From Halostreptopolyspora alba (lineage in GTDB: Bacteria > Actinomycetota > Actinomycetes > Streptosporangiales > Streptosporangiaceae): a DNA stretch of 64,000 bases. Positions within the stretch are counted from its first letter, which is position 1. Each line of letters starts with the position of its first letter. The notes below the pieces were generated by a model. That model saw only the letters and a list, made by a program, of their open reading frames with translations, did not search any database and was not told where the DNA came from. The stretch spans positions 1 to 64,000 of the forward strand of contig RJMB01000025.1 in NCBI GenBank assembly GCA_003725585.1, given 5' to 3'. Below, piece after piece: positions 8,806 to 17,248 of the stretch. A program made the translations under genes and the position numbers.

Positions 8806-10002
8806 CTAGCCCTGCTGCAGGTCCAGGAAGATCCAGCGGGAGTCGGGAGCGAGCCCCGACATGTGCTCGCCGCAGTCCTGCAGCACCATCGGGCCCGACA
8901 TGGTGTGTTGGGTGCCCGTGTGCAGGTCGCGGAAGAACCGTTGCAGAGCGCTGTGCCACAGTGACGCCGTGCCCGCCCACGTGTACACGAACGCGGCCAC
9001 CTGCCGCACGGTCCAGGTGGTGTGGTGCAGCATCAGCCGCGTGAGTGTCTGCTGCTCGGAGCTGAGGAGATCACCCCGGTCCAGGGTGGCCTCGTTGTCG
9101 GCCCACACCTCCGTGGCCCAGGCGCGTGCCGCGCGCAGCGCGCTCTCGATGTTCGCGTACTCGGCGTGGAACTGGTCGGTGTCCACGGACGCGCGCGGTG
9201 TTCCGGTGTGCCGCGCGGCCAGTGCCCGCATCTCGTCCAGCATCCGGCGCCCCACCCCGAGCGTCCACCCCGTCTGACAGATGCCGTGCATGGTGGCCAG
9301 GCCCAGGCGGTAGATCGCGCCGCCGGCGTGGGCGTTCACGGCGGTGGCCTCGTAGACGCGGTCATCGGGAACGAACACCTCGTCGCAGGTGTAGTCGACG
9401 CTGCGGGTGGCCCGAAGCCCCGTCGCCTCCCACCGGTCGAGCAGCGTGACCTGGTCCTTGTCGAGCGTGCACACCAGTGTCCGCCCGGTCTCCTCGCAGT
9501 GCGCCATCGTACGGACGTGGCTCGCCAACGAGATACCCGACGCGAAGTGCCAGCGCCCCGTGAGCTGGTACCCACCGTCGACCCTCACGGCCGCGCCGGG
9601 CGCACCCGCGTGTCCCGTGACCAGCGCGTAGTGGTCGTTCTCCACATCGGGGAACAGCTCCTTCCTGGCCCCGGGGCCGAGATGGGCGGCCGTGGTTCCG
9701 GTGGCCATCTGTAGTGCCGTGAACGTCCATCCCAGCGACGCGTCCTCGTAGCTGATCCGGGCGACGGTCTCGGTGAGTTGGCGCGGGGAGAACTCGTACC
9801 CCCGGAGTTCGCGGGGGATGCCCACCTTCAGGGCGCCCGTTTCTAGCAGTACCCGGGTCACCTCTGTCGTGAGGTCGGCCTGCTCGTCGCTGGGCTCGGC
9901 GTTGTCGCGCAGGACGTGGCGCACACCGTCGAGGCGCGCCATGAGGGCGTTGAACTCGTCACTGACGTTGATCCCGGAGGTGGCGGTGGGGTGGGGGGCC
10001 AT
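8806..10002 (-). CDS. Acyl-CoA dehydrogenase-fold flavin monooxygenase (group D, HsaA/HpaB-like)
   Basis: 398 aa, ATG at 10002. It has the acyl-CoA dehydrogenase fold (LKVGIPRELRGYEFSP..., SYEDASLGWTFTA, GGYQLTGRWHFASG, CDEVFVPDDRVY) and ends with the type-2 C-terminal domain (HHTTWTVRQVAAFVYTWAG, FFRDLHTGTQH). This is the arrangement of oxygenase components of two-component FMN/FAD-dependent hydroxylases such as HsaA rather than of true acyl-CoA dehydrogenases; the catalytic Glu of the latter is not evident. No flavin reductase gene is adjacent, so the partner must be elsewhere. Substrate unknown. It stands alone between convergent and co-directional neighbours. Confidence 0.85.
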   Translation of the reverse strand: MAPHPTATSGINVSDEFNALMARLDGVRHVLRDNAEPSDEQADLTTEVTRVLLETGALKVGIPRELRGYEFSPRQLTETVARISYEDASLGWTFTALQMATGTTAAHLGPGARKELFPDVENDHYALVTGHAGAPGAAVRVDGGYQLTGRWHFASGISLASHVRTMAHCEETGRTLVCTLDKDQVTLLDRWEATGLRATRSVDYTCDEVFVPDDRVYEATAVNAHAGGAIYRLGLATMHGICQTGWTLGVGRRMLDEMRALAARHTGTPRASVDTDQFHAEYANIESALRAARAWATEVWADNEATLDRGDLLSSEQQTLTRLMLHHTTWTVRQVAAFVYTWAGTASLWHSALQRFFRDLHTGTQHTMSGPMVLQDCGEHMSGLAPDSRWIFLDLQQG

Positions 10003-10187
10003 GCGTTCCCAATCCGTACGAGGTCGCGGTGCTCTCCTGATCCGGTGCCCATTGGATCACCGGCACGATGGTGCCGGCGCCACCTCGAGGACGCGGCCAC
10101 GCGCGTCAGATCGTTACTGGGGCGGGAACGGGTGAGCGACCGGGGCGCCACCACGATCAGGTGGGGGCGGCGGGCGGCGCGAACCCC

Positions 10188-11228
10188 TCAGCCGGACTCG
10201 CGTACCACCAGGTGCGTGTCGAGCAGCACGGTCTCGGGCTCACGGTGCCCCTCGGGGAACTGTCCGGCTGTGGCGATCTGGTTGGCGAGCAGCCGCGCCA
10301 TCTCCCACCCCATCCGCTCGGCGGGCTGGTGGACCGTGGTCAGCGGCGGGTCGGCGTGCAGCGCGGAGGCGATGTCGTCGAAGCCCACCAGGGCGACGTC
10401 GCCGGGCACGGCGCGGCCAGCCTCCCGTAGCACCCGCAGCGCCGCCAGAGCCATCACATCCGAGGCGGCGAACACCGCGTCCAGCTCGGGCGCGGTGCGC
10501 AGTAGCTCCCGCATGGCGCGCGCTCCTCCCTCGAAGCTGAAGTCCGCCGTGGCGATCCGTTCGGTCAACACCGCGTGTCCGGCCTCGCGTAACGCCTGTT
10601 CGTAGCCGCGCAGCCGCTCCACACCGGCTGTCATGTCACGGGGGCCGGTGATCGTCGCGATGGCGCGCCGCCCCTCCGCCAGCAGGTGCCGTGTGGCCCT
10701 GCGCCCGCCACCGACGTTGTCGATCTCGACGAAGCTCAGACTCTCCCGCTCCCGGCCGAGCGGGCGGCCACCGTGGACCAGCGGCAGCCCCGAGTCCGCC
10801 AGCCGCCGCGGCAGCGGGTCGTCCCGGTGCTCCGAGACGATCAGTACCCCGTCGACGTGGTCGTCGGTCAGGTACTGGCTCGCCCGGTCGTGCTGGGCCC
10901 CAGAGCCGACCATGGTCAGCATCAACTGGAGCCCGCGCTCGTTCAGCGCCGTGCTGACGCCCTTGATGATCTGCGCGAAGAACGGTTCGGCGAAGATCCG
11001 TTCGTGTGGTTCGGTGATGACCAGCGCCACGGTGTCGGTGCGGCGTGTGACCAGGGTGCGCGCGGAGTGGTTGGGAACGTAGCCCAGCTCGGTCACCGCG
11101 CGCAGCACGGCCTGCCGGGTCTGTTCCGTCACGCTCGCGGAGCCGTTGATCACACGCGACACGGTGCCGCGCCCCACGCCCGCGCGCTCGGCGACCATCT
11201 CCAGTGTTGGCCGCTGCCCGCCGCCCAT
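10188..11228 (-). CDS. celR: LacI-family cellobiose-responsive repressor CelR/CebR
   Basis: 346 aa, ATG at 11228. Residues 6-55 form a LacI helix-turn-helix (LEMVAERAGVGRGTVSRVING...VPNHSARTL with the hinge), followed by a periplasmic-binding-like effector domain (VDGVLIVSEHRDDPL, ITGPRDM, VFAASDVMALAALRVL, VALVGFDDI). It closes a co-directional set with cebE, cebF, cebG and bglC, and perfect copies of the known CelR/CebR operator TGGGAGCGCTCCCA lie upstream of cebE and of the LPMO gene. In Thermobifida CelR and Streptomyces CebR, cellobiose or a cello-oligosaccharide releases the repressor. The assignment rests on neighbourhood plus operator; the sequence alone would only say LacI family. 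Confidence 0.9.
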   Translation of the reverse strand: MGGGQRPTLEMVAERAGVGRGTVSRVINGSASVTEQTRQAVLRAVTELGYVPNHSARTLVTRRTDTVALVITEPHERIFAEPFFAQIIKGVSTALNERGLQLMLTMVGSGAQHDRASQYLTDDHVDGVLIVSEHRDDPLPRRLADSGLPLVHGGRPLGRERESLSFVEIDNVGGGRRATRHLLAEGRRAIATITGPRDMTAGVERLRGYEQALREAGHAVLTERIATADFSFEGGARAMRELLRTAPELDAVFAASDVMALAALRVLREAGRAVPGDVALVGFDDIASALHADPPLTTVHQPAERMGWEMARLLANQIATAGQFPEGHREPETVLLDTHLVVRESG

Positions 11229-11333
11229 GACCGTCCCCCCATAGTGTGCTGACCTCCGGCGCGCCGGCGGGTCCCGGACGCGCACACCCCATCGTGGCGC
11301 ACGTCCGGGAGCCTTTCGTGTCTCAGGCGTACG

Positions 11334-12809
11334 TCATTCGCTCCCAGTGGCGGGAAGCACCCCCGTCTTCGCGAGTTCTCCGTACCAGTGGCCGCTGTCC
11401 TTGACGATCCTGGCCTGGGTCTCGTAGTCGACGTAGACGATCCCGAACCGCTCGCTGTAGCCGTAGGCCCACTCGAAGTTGTCCAGCAGGGTCCACACGA
11501 AGAAGCCCTTGACGGGCGCTCCCGCCCGTAGGGCGGTGTGCGTGGCCCGCACGTGGCTGGCCAGGAACGCGCGGCGGTCGGTGTCGCGTACCGTGCCGTC
11601 GCTGCCAACCTCGTCCCGGTAGGAGGCGCCGCACTCCGTCACGTACAGCGGCAGCCCCGGGTAGTCCACCGCCAGCCGGACCAGCATCTCGGTCAGACCT
11701 CCCGGATCCACCGCCCAGTCCTGGTCGGTGCGGTCCTCCGTCCCCCGCAGCATGGTGACGTCGTCGCACCCCACGTAATCCGCGCCGACGCCGTCGGGTT
11801 CCAGTAGGCGGGGGTCGATCCCCTCGGCCGAGCCCGCCACCCAGGCGGGGCTGTAGTAGTTGACCCCGAGGAAGTCCAGCGGTGCGGCGATGGTGGGCAG
11901 GTCACCCTCGCGCACGAAGCCGAGGTCGGTGATTCCGGCGAGGTCCGCCCGCACGTCGTCGGGGTAGCGCCCGTGGTACAGCGGGTCGAGGAAGAACCGG
12001 TTTCGGATGCCGTCGACCCGGCGCGCCGCGTCGATGTCGGCCACCGTGCCGTCGTTCGGCCGGATCGGCTGGGTGTTGAGCGTGATCCCGATGGTCGGGG
12101 TGCCCTGCTCACGGATCGCCGTGGCCGCCAGGCCGTGGCCGAGCAGCAGGTGGTGCGCCGCCGCGAGCGCGGCGGCGGGTTCCCGGCGTCCCGGCGCGTG
12201 CTGGCCGGACGCGTAGCCCAGGAAGGCGGCCACCCACGGCTCGTTCATCGTGGACCAGGCGGTCACGCGGTCGCCCAGCCGTTGGTGGGCGATCGCGGCG
12301 TACTCGGCGAACCGCAGGGCGGTGTCCCTGGCGGGCCACCCCCCGGCGTCCTCCAGCGGCTGCGGGAGGTCCCAGTGGTACAGCGTTGGCCACGGCTGGA
12401 TCCCCGCGGCGAGCAGGTCGTCGACCAGCCGGTCGTAGAAGTCCAGGCCAGCGGGGTTGGCGGGGCCGCTGCCCGTTGGCTGGATCCGGGGCCAGGCCAG
12501 GGAGAACCGGTAGTGGTCCACTCCCATCGACCGGAGCAGCGCGACGTCCTCGTGGTAGCGCCGGTAGTGGTCGGCGGCCGGGTCTCCGGTGTCCCCGCCG
12601 TGGATGCGTCCGGGTTGCGCGGTGAACGTGTCCCAGATGCTCACTCCACGCCCGTCGGCCCGGGTGGAGCCCTCGATCTGGAACGCGGCGGTTCCGGCGC
12701 CCCACACGAAGTCCGTGGGGAAGCGTGTCTCGGTGGTGGTCTCGGGTTCCGGCCACGCGGGGGTGTCCACGACAGAGGAGCGGGATGAGACAGAGTAGTG
12801 GGTAGTCAC
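11334..12809 (-). CDS. bglC: GH1 beta-glucosidase
   Basis: 491 aa, GTG at 12809 overlapping the cebG stop by 4 bp. Complete glycoside hydrolase family 1: RFPTDFVWGAGTAAFQIEGS at the N-terminus, YRFSLAWPRI, LYHWDLPQPLEDAGGW, acid/base Glu190 in TMNEPW and nucleophile Glu392 in VTECGASY, then FFVWTLLDNFEWAYGYSERFG. There is no signal peptide, so it works in the cytoplasm on cellobiose and cellodextrins brought in by CebEFG. The residue after the nucleophile is Cys rather than the usual Asn (TECG against TENG). It corresponds to BglC of Thermobifida and Streptomyces. Regulation by CelR is expected through the operon promoter before cebE. Confidence 0.93.
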   Translation of the reverse strand: MTTHYSVSSRSSVVDTPAWPEPETTTETRFPTDFVWGAGTAAFQIEGSTRADGRGVSIWDTFTAQPGRIHGGDTGDPAADHYRRYHEDVALLRSMGVDHYRFSLAWPRIQPTGSGPANPAGLDFYDRLVDDLLAAGIQPWPTLYHWDLPQPLEDAGGWPARDTALRFAEYAAIAHQRLGDRVTAWSTMNEPWVAAFLGYASGQHAPGRREPAAALAAAHHLLLGHGLAATAIREQGTPTIGITLNTQPIRPNDGTVADIDAARRVDGIRNRFFLDPLYHGRYPDDVRADLAGITDLGFVREGDLPTIAAPLDFLGVNYYSPAWVAGSAEGIDPRLLEPDGVGADYVGCDDVTMLRGTEDRTDQDWAVDPGGLTEMLVRLAVDYPGLPLYVTECGASYRDEVGSDGTVRDTDRRAFLASHVRATHTALRAGAPVKGFFVWTLLDNFEWAYGYSERFGIVYVDYETQARIVKDSGHWYGELAKTGVLPATGSE

Positions 12810-13708
12810 CCTTTGATCGCACCTTCCATGATGCCGCCGATGAGGTGGCGTCCGAATACGACGAAGACCAGTAGCAGGGGCAGGGTCGCCAGTGCCGCCC
12901 CGGTGAACATCAGGGCGAAGTCGGTGGTGTAGCCCTCGTTGAGTTGGTTGATGGAGACCTGCACCGTCGGGTTGCTGGGTCCGAGGACCGCGATCGGCCA
13001 GATGAACTCGTTCCAGTTCTGCATGAAGGTCAGCAGCCCGAGCACCGCCATGGCCGGACGCAGCGCCGGCAGCACCACACTGAAGAAGGTGCGCGGCAGT
13101 GAGCACCCGTCGATCCGCGCCGACTCGATCAGCTCGGTGGGAACCCCCTGCAGGGCGTACTGCCGCATCATGAACACCCCGAACCCGGTGACCATGAACG
13201 GCACGATGACCGCCTGGATGTCGCCGCGCCAGTTGAACGCGTCCATCATGATCAGCATGGGCACGACCGCCATCTGGATCGGCACCATCATCGTGAGGAT
13301 GACGCCGAGAGTGAGGACGTTGCGGCCGGTGAAACTCAGCTTGGCCAGGGCGAAACCCGCCAGCGAGCAGAACAGCACCACGGACACCGCGGTGACCGAG
13401 GCGACGATGACCGAGTTCAGCAGGCCGAGCGCGAAGTTCGCGTGCTCGTTCTGCAGCGTCCGCACGATGTTGTCGGTGAGCTCCCCGCCGGGGACGAGCG
13501 CGGGCGGTCGCTGAGCGATGGCCTGGTTGCCGCGGGTGGCCACGACGAACATCCAGTACAACGGGAACACCGACAGCAGCACCGTCAGTACCAGCGCCAC
13601 GTAGGTCAGCGGGCCGGCCTCACGCGTCACCCCGCCCGCCGAGCGGGGGCGCCATCGCGGGCGGCGGGCGGCGGGACGGGTCCCGTCGGTGCCGGTGGCC
13701 GTGGACAT
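12806..13708 (-). CDS. cebG: Cellodextrin ABC transporter permease (CebG type)
   Basis: 300 aa from the ATG at 13708, which has GAGGAG 9 nt upstream; another in-frame ATG three codons earlier overlaps the cebF stop as ATGA and is the alternative start. Six membrane helices and the CUT1-permease EAA loop (ELIESARIDGCSLPRTFFSVVLP) mark it as the second (MalG-like) permease of a carbohydrate ABC importer. The C-terminus (GRHLIGGIMEGAIKG) is typical of the family. The ATPase is not in the operon, in keeping with Streptomyces systems that share the ATPase MsiK. Confidence 0.93.
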   Translation of the reverse strand: MSTATGTDGTRPAARRPRWRPRSAGGVTREAGPLTYVALVLTVLLSVFPLYWMFVVATRGNQAIAQRPPALVPGGELTDNIVRTLQNEHANFALGLLNSVIVASVTAVSVVLFCSLAGFALAKLSFTGRNVLTLGVILTMMVPIQMAVVPMLIMMDAFNWRGDIQAVIVPFMVTGFGVFMMRQYALQGVPTELIESARIDGCSLPRTFFSVVLPALRPAMAVLGLLTFMQNWNEFIWPIAVLGPSNPTVQVSINQLNEGYTTDFALMFTGAALATLPLLLVFVVFGRHLIGGIMEGAIKG

Positions 13709-13713
13709 CGACG

Positions 13714-14724
13714 TCATCTCCTCTCGCTTTCGCCCGCACTGCGGATGCGGCTGACGAACAGCACGTTGACGAGCGCGAACACCACGATCAACACGAAGAT
13801 CGACCAGGCGACCGCGGAGCCGTAGCCGAAGTTCTGCCGGCCCATGGCCTCCTCGAACATCAGCATCGCCACGGTCTGGAACTGGCCCTGCGTTCCTCCC
13901 TCGTAGCCGCGGCCGAAGATCACCGGCTCGGTGAAGAGCTGCATCTGGCCGATCGTGGAGATGATGACGGTGAACATGATCGTCGGACGCACCATCGGGA
14001 CGGTGATCTGGGCGAACTGCCGCAGCCGGGAGGCGCCGTCGATGGCGGCCGCCTCGTACATGTCCCGGGGGATCGCCTGCATCGCCGCCAGATAGATCAG
14101 CGTGTTGAACCCGAGCCAGCGCCAGTCGATCATCACGGCGATCGCGGTCCAGGACGCGAAGCGGTTGTTGGTCCACTCGACGGCTCCGACACCGATCGTC
14201 TCCAGGGCGTAGTTGATCAGCCCGAAGTCCCGACCGAACAGCTGGCCGAAGATGATCGCCATCGCCGCGATCGAGGTGATGTAGGGGATGATGACGCCCA
14301 CCCGGAAGAACCCGCGTAGCCGAATGTTCCGGTTCAGCGTGTCGGCGAGCAGTAGCGCGAGCAGCAGCTGCGGCACGATCGCCAGGAGGAAGATGCCGAG
14401 CGTGTTGCCCAGCGCGTTGTAGAACTTGGCGTCGCTGAGCAGGGTCACGTAGTTGTCCAGGCCGATGAAGCCCTGGTTGCCCGTGAGTAGTCCCCAGTCG
14501 TGCAGCGATATCCAGAAGGTGAACAGTACCGGGAACAGGCCGAATGTCCCGAAGATGATGAAGTACGGCGACACGAACATGTAGGGCGAGAGCCGCATGT
14601 CGAGTCGGGAGAGTAGGGCGGAGCGCCGTTCCCGGCGCTCCCGTTGGGTGGGTGAGGGGTCTTCCCGCGGCGCGCCGGGCGAGGACTCGTCTCGCGATCG
14701 CGCGCCGCTCTTCACGACACTCAT
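13714..14724 (-). CDS. cebF: Cellodextrin ABC transporter permease (CebF type)
   Basis: 336 aa, ATG at 14724. An N-terminal charged cytoplasmic segment of about 45 residues precedes helices starting at YMFVSPYFIIFGTFGLFPVL. The MalF-like EAA loop (MYEAAAIDGASRLRQFAQITVPMV) contacts the ATPase. It pairs with CebG, whose start it overlaps or nearly abuts. It lies 104 bp after cebE, and that gap holds a strong hairpin which probably lowers permease expression relative to the binding protein. Confidence 0.93.
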   Translation of the reverse strand: MSVVKSGARSRDESSPGAPREDPSPTQRERRERRSALLSRLDMRLSPYMFVSPYFIIFGTFGLFPVLFTFWISLHDWGLLTGNQGFIGLDNYVTLLSDAKFYNALGNTLGIFLLAIVPQLLLALLLADTLNRNIRLRGFFRVGVIIPYITSIAAMAIIFGQLFGRDFGLINYALETIGVGAVEWTNNRFASWTAIAVMIDWRWLGFNTLIYLAAMQAIPRDMYEAAAIDGASRLRQFAQITVPMVRPTIMFTVIISTIGQMQLFTEPVIFGRGYEGGTQGQFQTVAMLMFEEAMGRQNFGYGSAVAWSIFVLIVVFALVNVLFVSRIRSAGESERR

Positions 14725-14772
14725 GTCCGCACGTTTCCCTATGTCGGTTCGGTGGGATCTGGACGCTCGTGC

Positions 14773-14810
14773 GGCGACCCGGCCGTGGGAGGGGAAACGG
14801 CCGGGTCGCC
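14773..14810 (-). promoter_or_regulatory. Intercistronic hairpin between cebE and cebF
   Basis: Perfect 14-bp arms (GGCGACCCGGCCGT / ACGGCCGGGTCGCC) around a 10-nt loop, between the binding-protein gene and the first permease gene. Such stem-loops in sugar ABC operons partly terminate transcription or protect the upstream mRNA, which gives more binding protein than permease. The structure is seen; the function is inferred. Confidence 0.6.
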
Positions 14811-14828
14811 AGCCATCGGGGTCGCCGG

Positions 14829-16106
14829 CTACTCGGCGATCCGCTCGGCCTCGGAGACGGCTTGCTCCCAAGCCTCCTCGCGGTCGGCCTGGCCCTGCTC
14901 CCACGACAGCAGTGCTTCGGCGTTGGTGGCCTGCTGCACCGCGAAGTGGTTGAGGCCGAAGTAGACCGGCTCCAGCTCCAGAGCGCCCTCGGCGTAGATC
15001 TCACCGACCGGGGCGTCGTTGAAGTACTCGTTGGTGTGCTCCTGCACAGCCTCGCTCTCCAGCGTCTCCACCGAGGACGGAAGGTTGTTGCGCGCCTCCC
15101 ACGCGCTGAGGTGTCCCTCGGGGCTGGTCAGGAACTGGGCCAGCTCCGCGGCCTCCTCGGGGTGGTCGGTCTGGGTGGGCACGCCCAGCCAGGAGCCGCC
15201 CCAGTTTCCGCCGTTACCGGGGACCTCGGCGACGTCCCACAGCCCGGCGCTGTCCTCGCCGGCGTTCTCCTCGATCTGGCCGAGCATCCAGGCCGGGCAC
15301 GGCATAGTGGCGAAGGCGCCCTCCTGGATCGCCGCGGTCCAGTCGTCGGACCACATCTCCAGCTCGGCGGTGAGGTCGTTCTCGATCATCTGCCCGGTGA
15401 TGTCCCAGGCGTGCTCGACGGACTCACTCTCCTCGATGATCAGCTCGTTGTCCTCGTTGAAGAACATCACGTCGCCGGACTGGCGCATGATGGCGTTGCT
15501 GAACTCCGAGGTGGTGTCGGCGAACGAGGCGTCGACGTCGGACTCGGAGAACTCGATGCCGACCTCGACGAAGTCCTCCCAGGTCTCCCACTCGGCCGAG
15601 AGTTCCTCACGGTCGCTGGGAAGCCCCGCCTCCTCGTAGTAGTCGGTGCGGTAGCAGACGGCCATCCCGCCGATGTCGGTGCCAAGACCGAGGAGCTTGC
15701 CATCGGGGGTGTGCCCCATGTCCCACTTCCAGTCGAGGAAGGACTCCTCCATGTCGCCGGCCCCGTACTCGTAGAGGTCGTGGAAGGAGTCGCCCGACTG
15801 CATGACGTCGAGCAGGATGCCCTCCTCGATCGCCACCACGTCACCGAGACCGTCGCCGGCGGCGAGGTTCTGGGTGAGCTGCTCGTTCCAGTCCTCGACC
15901 TCGCCGTACACCCGCTCCTCGACGGTGATTCCCGTCTCCTCTTCGAACTGCTCCAGTAACTCTTCGTATCCAAAGGTGCCGAATGTCTCGATGACGAGTT
16001 CGACGTCGCCGTCGTCGCTCGTACCGCACGCGGACGTCGCTGTGAGCAAGAGTCCGCTGCTTACTATGGCGGCGGCGCGTCGTGCGCCGTGCGCGCGTCC
16101 TTGCAT
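14829..16106 (-). CDS. cebE: Cellodextrin-binding lipoprotein (CebE type)
   Basis: 425 aa, ATG at 16106 with a near-perfect AAGGAGG 5 nt upstream. The N-terminus is a lipoprotein signal (MQGRAHGARR, hydrophobic stretch, lipobox TSAC with Cys about residue 27). The mature protein has the CUT1 extracellular solute-binding fold (LVIETFGTFGYEELLEQFEE..., GDVVAIEEG, GTDIGGMAVCYRTDYYEEAGL, CPAWMLGQIEEN, GGSWLGVPTQTDHPEEAAELAQFL). First gene of the cebE-cebF-cebG-bglC-celR set and directly downstream of a perfect CelR box, so cello-oligosaccharide binding is the likely role. Confidence 0.92.
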   Translation of the reverse strand: MQGRAHGARRAAAIVSSGLLLTATSACGTSDDGDVELVIETFGTFGYEELLEQFEEETGITVEERVYGEVEDWNEQLTQNLAAGDGLGDVVAIEEGILLDVMQSGDSFHDLYEYGAGDMEESFLDWKWDMGHTPDGKLLGLGTDIGGMAVCYRTDYYEEAGLPSDREELSAEWETWEDFVEVGIEFSESDVDASFADTTSEFSNAIMRQSGDVMFFNEDNELIIEESESVEHAWDITGQMIENDLTAELEMWSDDWTAAIQEGAFATMPCPAWMLGQIEENAGEDSAGLWDVAEVPGNGGNWGGSWLGVPTQTDHPEEAAELAQFLTSPEGHLSAWEARNNLPSSVETLESEAVQEHTNEYFNDAPVGEIYAEGALELEPVYFGLNHFAVQQATNAEALLSWEQGQADREEAWEQAVSEAERIAE

Positions 16107-16156
16107 GGGGCCTCCTTGATCGATCTCCACTCCACTGCGTCCCGGCACCCACAGTG

Positions 16157-16170
16157 TGGGAGCGCTCCCA
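16157..16170. promoter_or_regulatory. CelR/CebR operator (perfect 14-bp palindrome)
   Basis: TGGGAGCGCTCCCA, identical to the experimentally known CelR (Thermobifida fusca) and CebR (Streptomyces) box. It lies 51 bp upstream of the cebE start and overlaps the last base of the proposed -10 element, so repressor binding would block initiation. Confidence 0.93.
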
Positions 16171-16198
16171 TATGACCGCGAGACGCGGGCAGCGTCAA
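16170..16198 (-). promoter_or_regulatory. Putative cebE operon promoter
   Basis: On the minus strand TTGACG (16198-16193) and TCATAT (16175-16170) are spaced 17 bp, a housekeeping-sigma arrangement. The CelR box begins at the end of the -10 element. Predicted by eye. Confidence 0.5.
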
Positions 16199-16287
16199 TC
16201 CCCCGGAAATATGGCGAGACAGTATTGTTACCTGGGTCACATGGATGGGGCGGGTGGGAACGCCCGGATTCGCGTGTTCTGGACGCG

Positions 16288-16935
16288 CTATTCGGGGTCG
16301 CCAAAGATGACCAGATCCGCGCGAAGGTGGGTGGGAGCGATCACCTCCGTGTTGCGCTCGTCGCTGTCACGCACCCACTCCCACGCCCGCTGCCACGTCT
16401 TGCCGTAACGGGCGTGCCGGGCGACCAGCCGCGCGAGTCGGGTCTCCTCGTCGGGAGCCAGGAACCACGCCTCGTCGAGGAGGCCGCGCACCGCGGCCCA
16501 CGGGCCGGTGTCGAGCAGCAGGTAGTTTCCCTCGGTGATGACCAGGGGGACGTCCGGGGAGATGGCGATCGCACCCGCGTAGGACTCCTCCACCTCCCGG
16601 TGGAACTCCGGCGCGTAGACCGTCTCGTCCTCAGGCGCGCGTAACCGCCGTAGTAGCGCGACGTAACCCGCCGCGTCGAACGTGTCGGGAGCACCCTTGC
16701 GGTCCCGCCTCCCCAGCCGCCGGAGTTCGGTCTCGGCGAGATGGAAACCGTCCATCGGCACCAGCACCGCCGATGATCCCAGGCTCGCGAGGAGCCGCGC
16801 CGCCACCGTTCCCTTCCCGGAGCCCGGCGCGCCGGTGATTCCCAGGAGCCGGCGTTGGCCGGTCCCGGCCAGCGCCCGAGCCCGGGCGACGAGCTCTCGC
16901 CAGGTGTACCTGCGCCCCGGTTGACCAGTGCCCAC
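16288..16935 (-). CDS. P-loop nucleoside/sugar kinase (uridine kinase/phosphoribulokinase superfamily)
   Basis: 215 aa, GTG at 16935 with GAAGGAAGGG about 9 nt upstream. The Walker A motif is GAPGSGKGT (about residues 34-42), followed by VPMDGFHLAETEL, a substrate-binding DGFH typical of the PanK/uridine-kinase-like group (YggC/fructose-type), and LVITEGNYLLLD as the Walker B strand. The C-terminal ARHARYGKTWQRAWEWVRDSDERN segment matches the lid region of this family. It phosphorylates a small alcohol substrate (nucleoside, pantothenate or sugar) that cannot be named from sequence. It lies just upstream of the cebE promoter in the same direction but outside the CelR-controlled transcript. 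Confidence 0.87.
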   Translation of the reverse strand: MGTGQPGRRYTWRELVARARALAGTGQRRLLGITGAPGSGKGTVAARLLASLGSSAVLVPMDGFHLAETELRRLGRRDRKGAPDTFDAAGYVALLRRLRAPEDETVYAPEFHREVEESYAGAIAISPDVPLVITEGNYLLLDTGPWAAVRGLLDEAWFLAPDEETRLARLVARHARYGKTWQRAWEWVRDSDERNTEVIAPTHLRADLVIFGDPE

Positions 16936-17248
16936 GCGTTGCCACCCTTCCTTCGCGGTGGGTTCCCTCCCCGAATTCTCGCCGGTGTGTGACGCCTGGC
17001 GGGGTGGGGCGTCGCCCTCGCGGAGCCTGCCGGGTGACCTGCGGCGACCCTGCCCGTCCGGTGCGGATCACCGCACGGTGAATTCGAAAAGTAACCGAGT
17101 GATCACGGTTCACTATCTGTTGGAGGTGGTGTGTACAACATCACGCGGCGGCGTATGGTGGCCCCGTATAGTCGCAACGGTCGAGTAGTACAGCGCCGTT
17201 CCGGGCGCTTCCCCCTCTCCAGCCCCCTGATTCGGACGGGAGACCAGC
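16936..17248. other. Divergent promoter region, kinase/methyltransferase
   Basis: A 313-bp region between two divergent genes. It contains short inverted repeats, GTGCGG/CCGCAC at about 17071-17086 and the 8-bp palindrome GTGATCAC at 17099-17106, and a relatively AT-rich stretch at 17080-17150 where the promoters probably lie. No coding sequence was recognised. Confidence 0.45.

Noticed and set aside
12810..13106. Upstream extension of the beta-glucosidase frame
   Set aside because: It runs antiparallel-frame through the cebG gene and is His/Arg-rich nonsense; the GTG at 12809 overlaps the cebG stop as expected for coupled genes.
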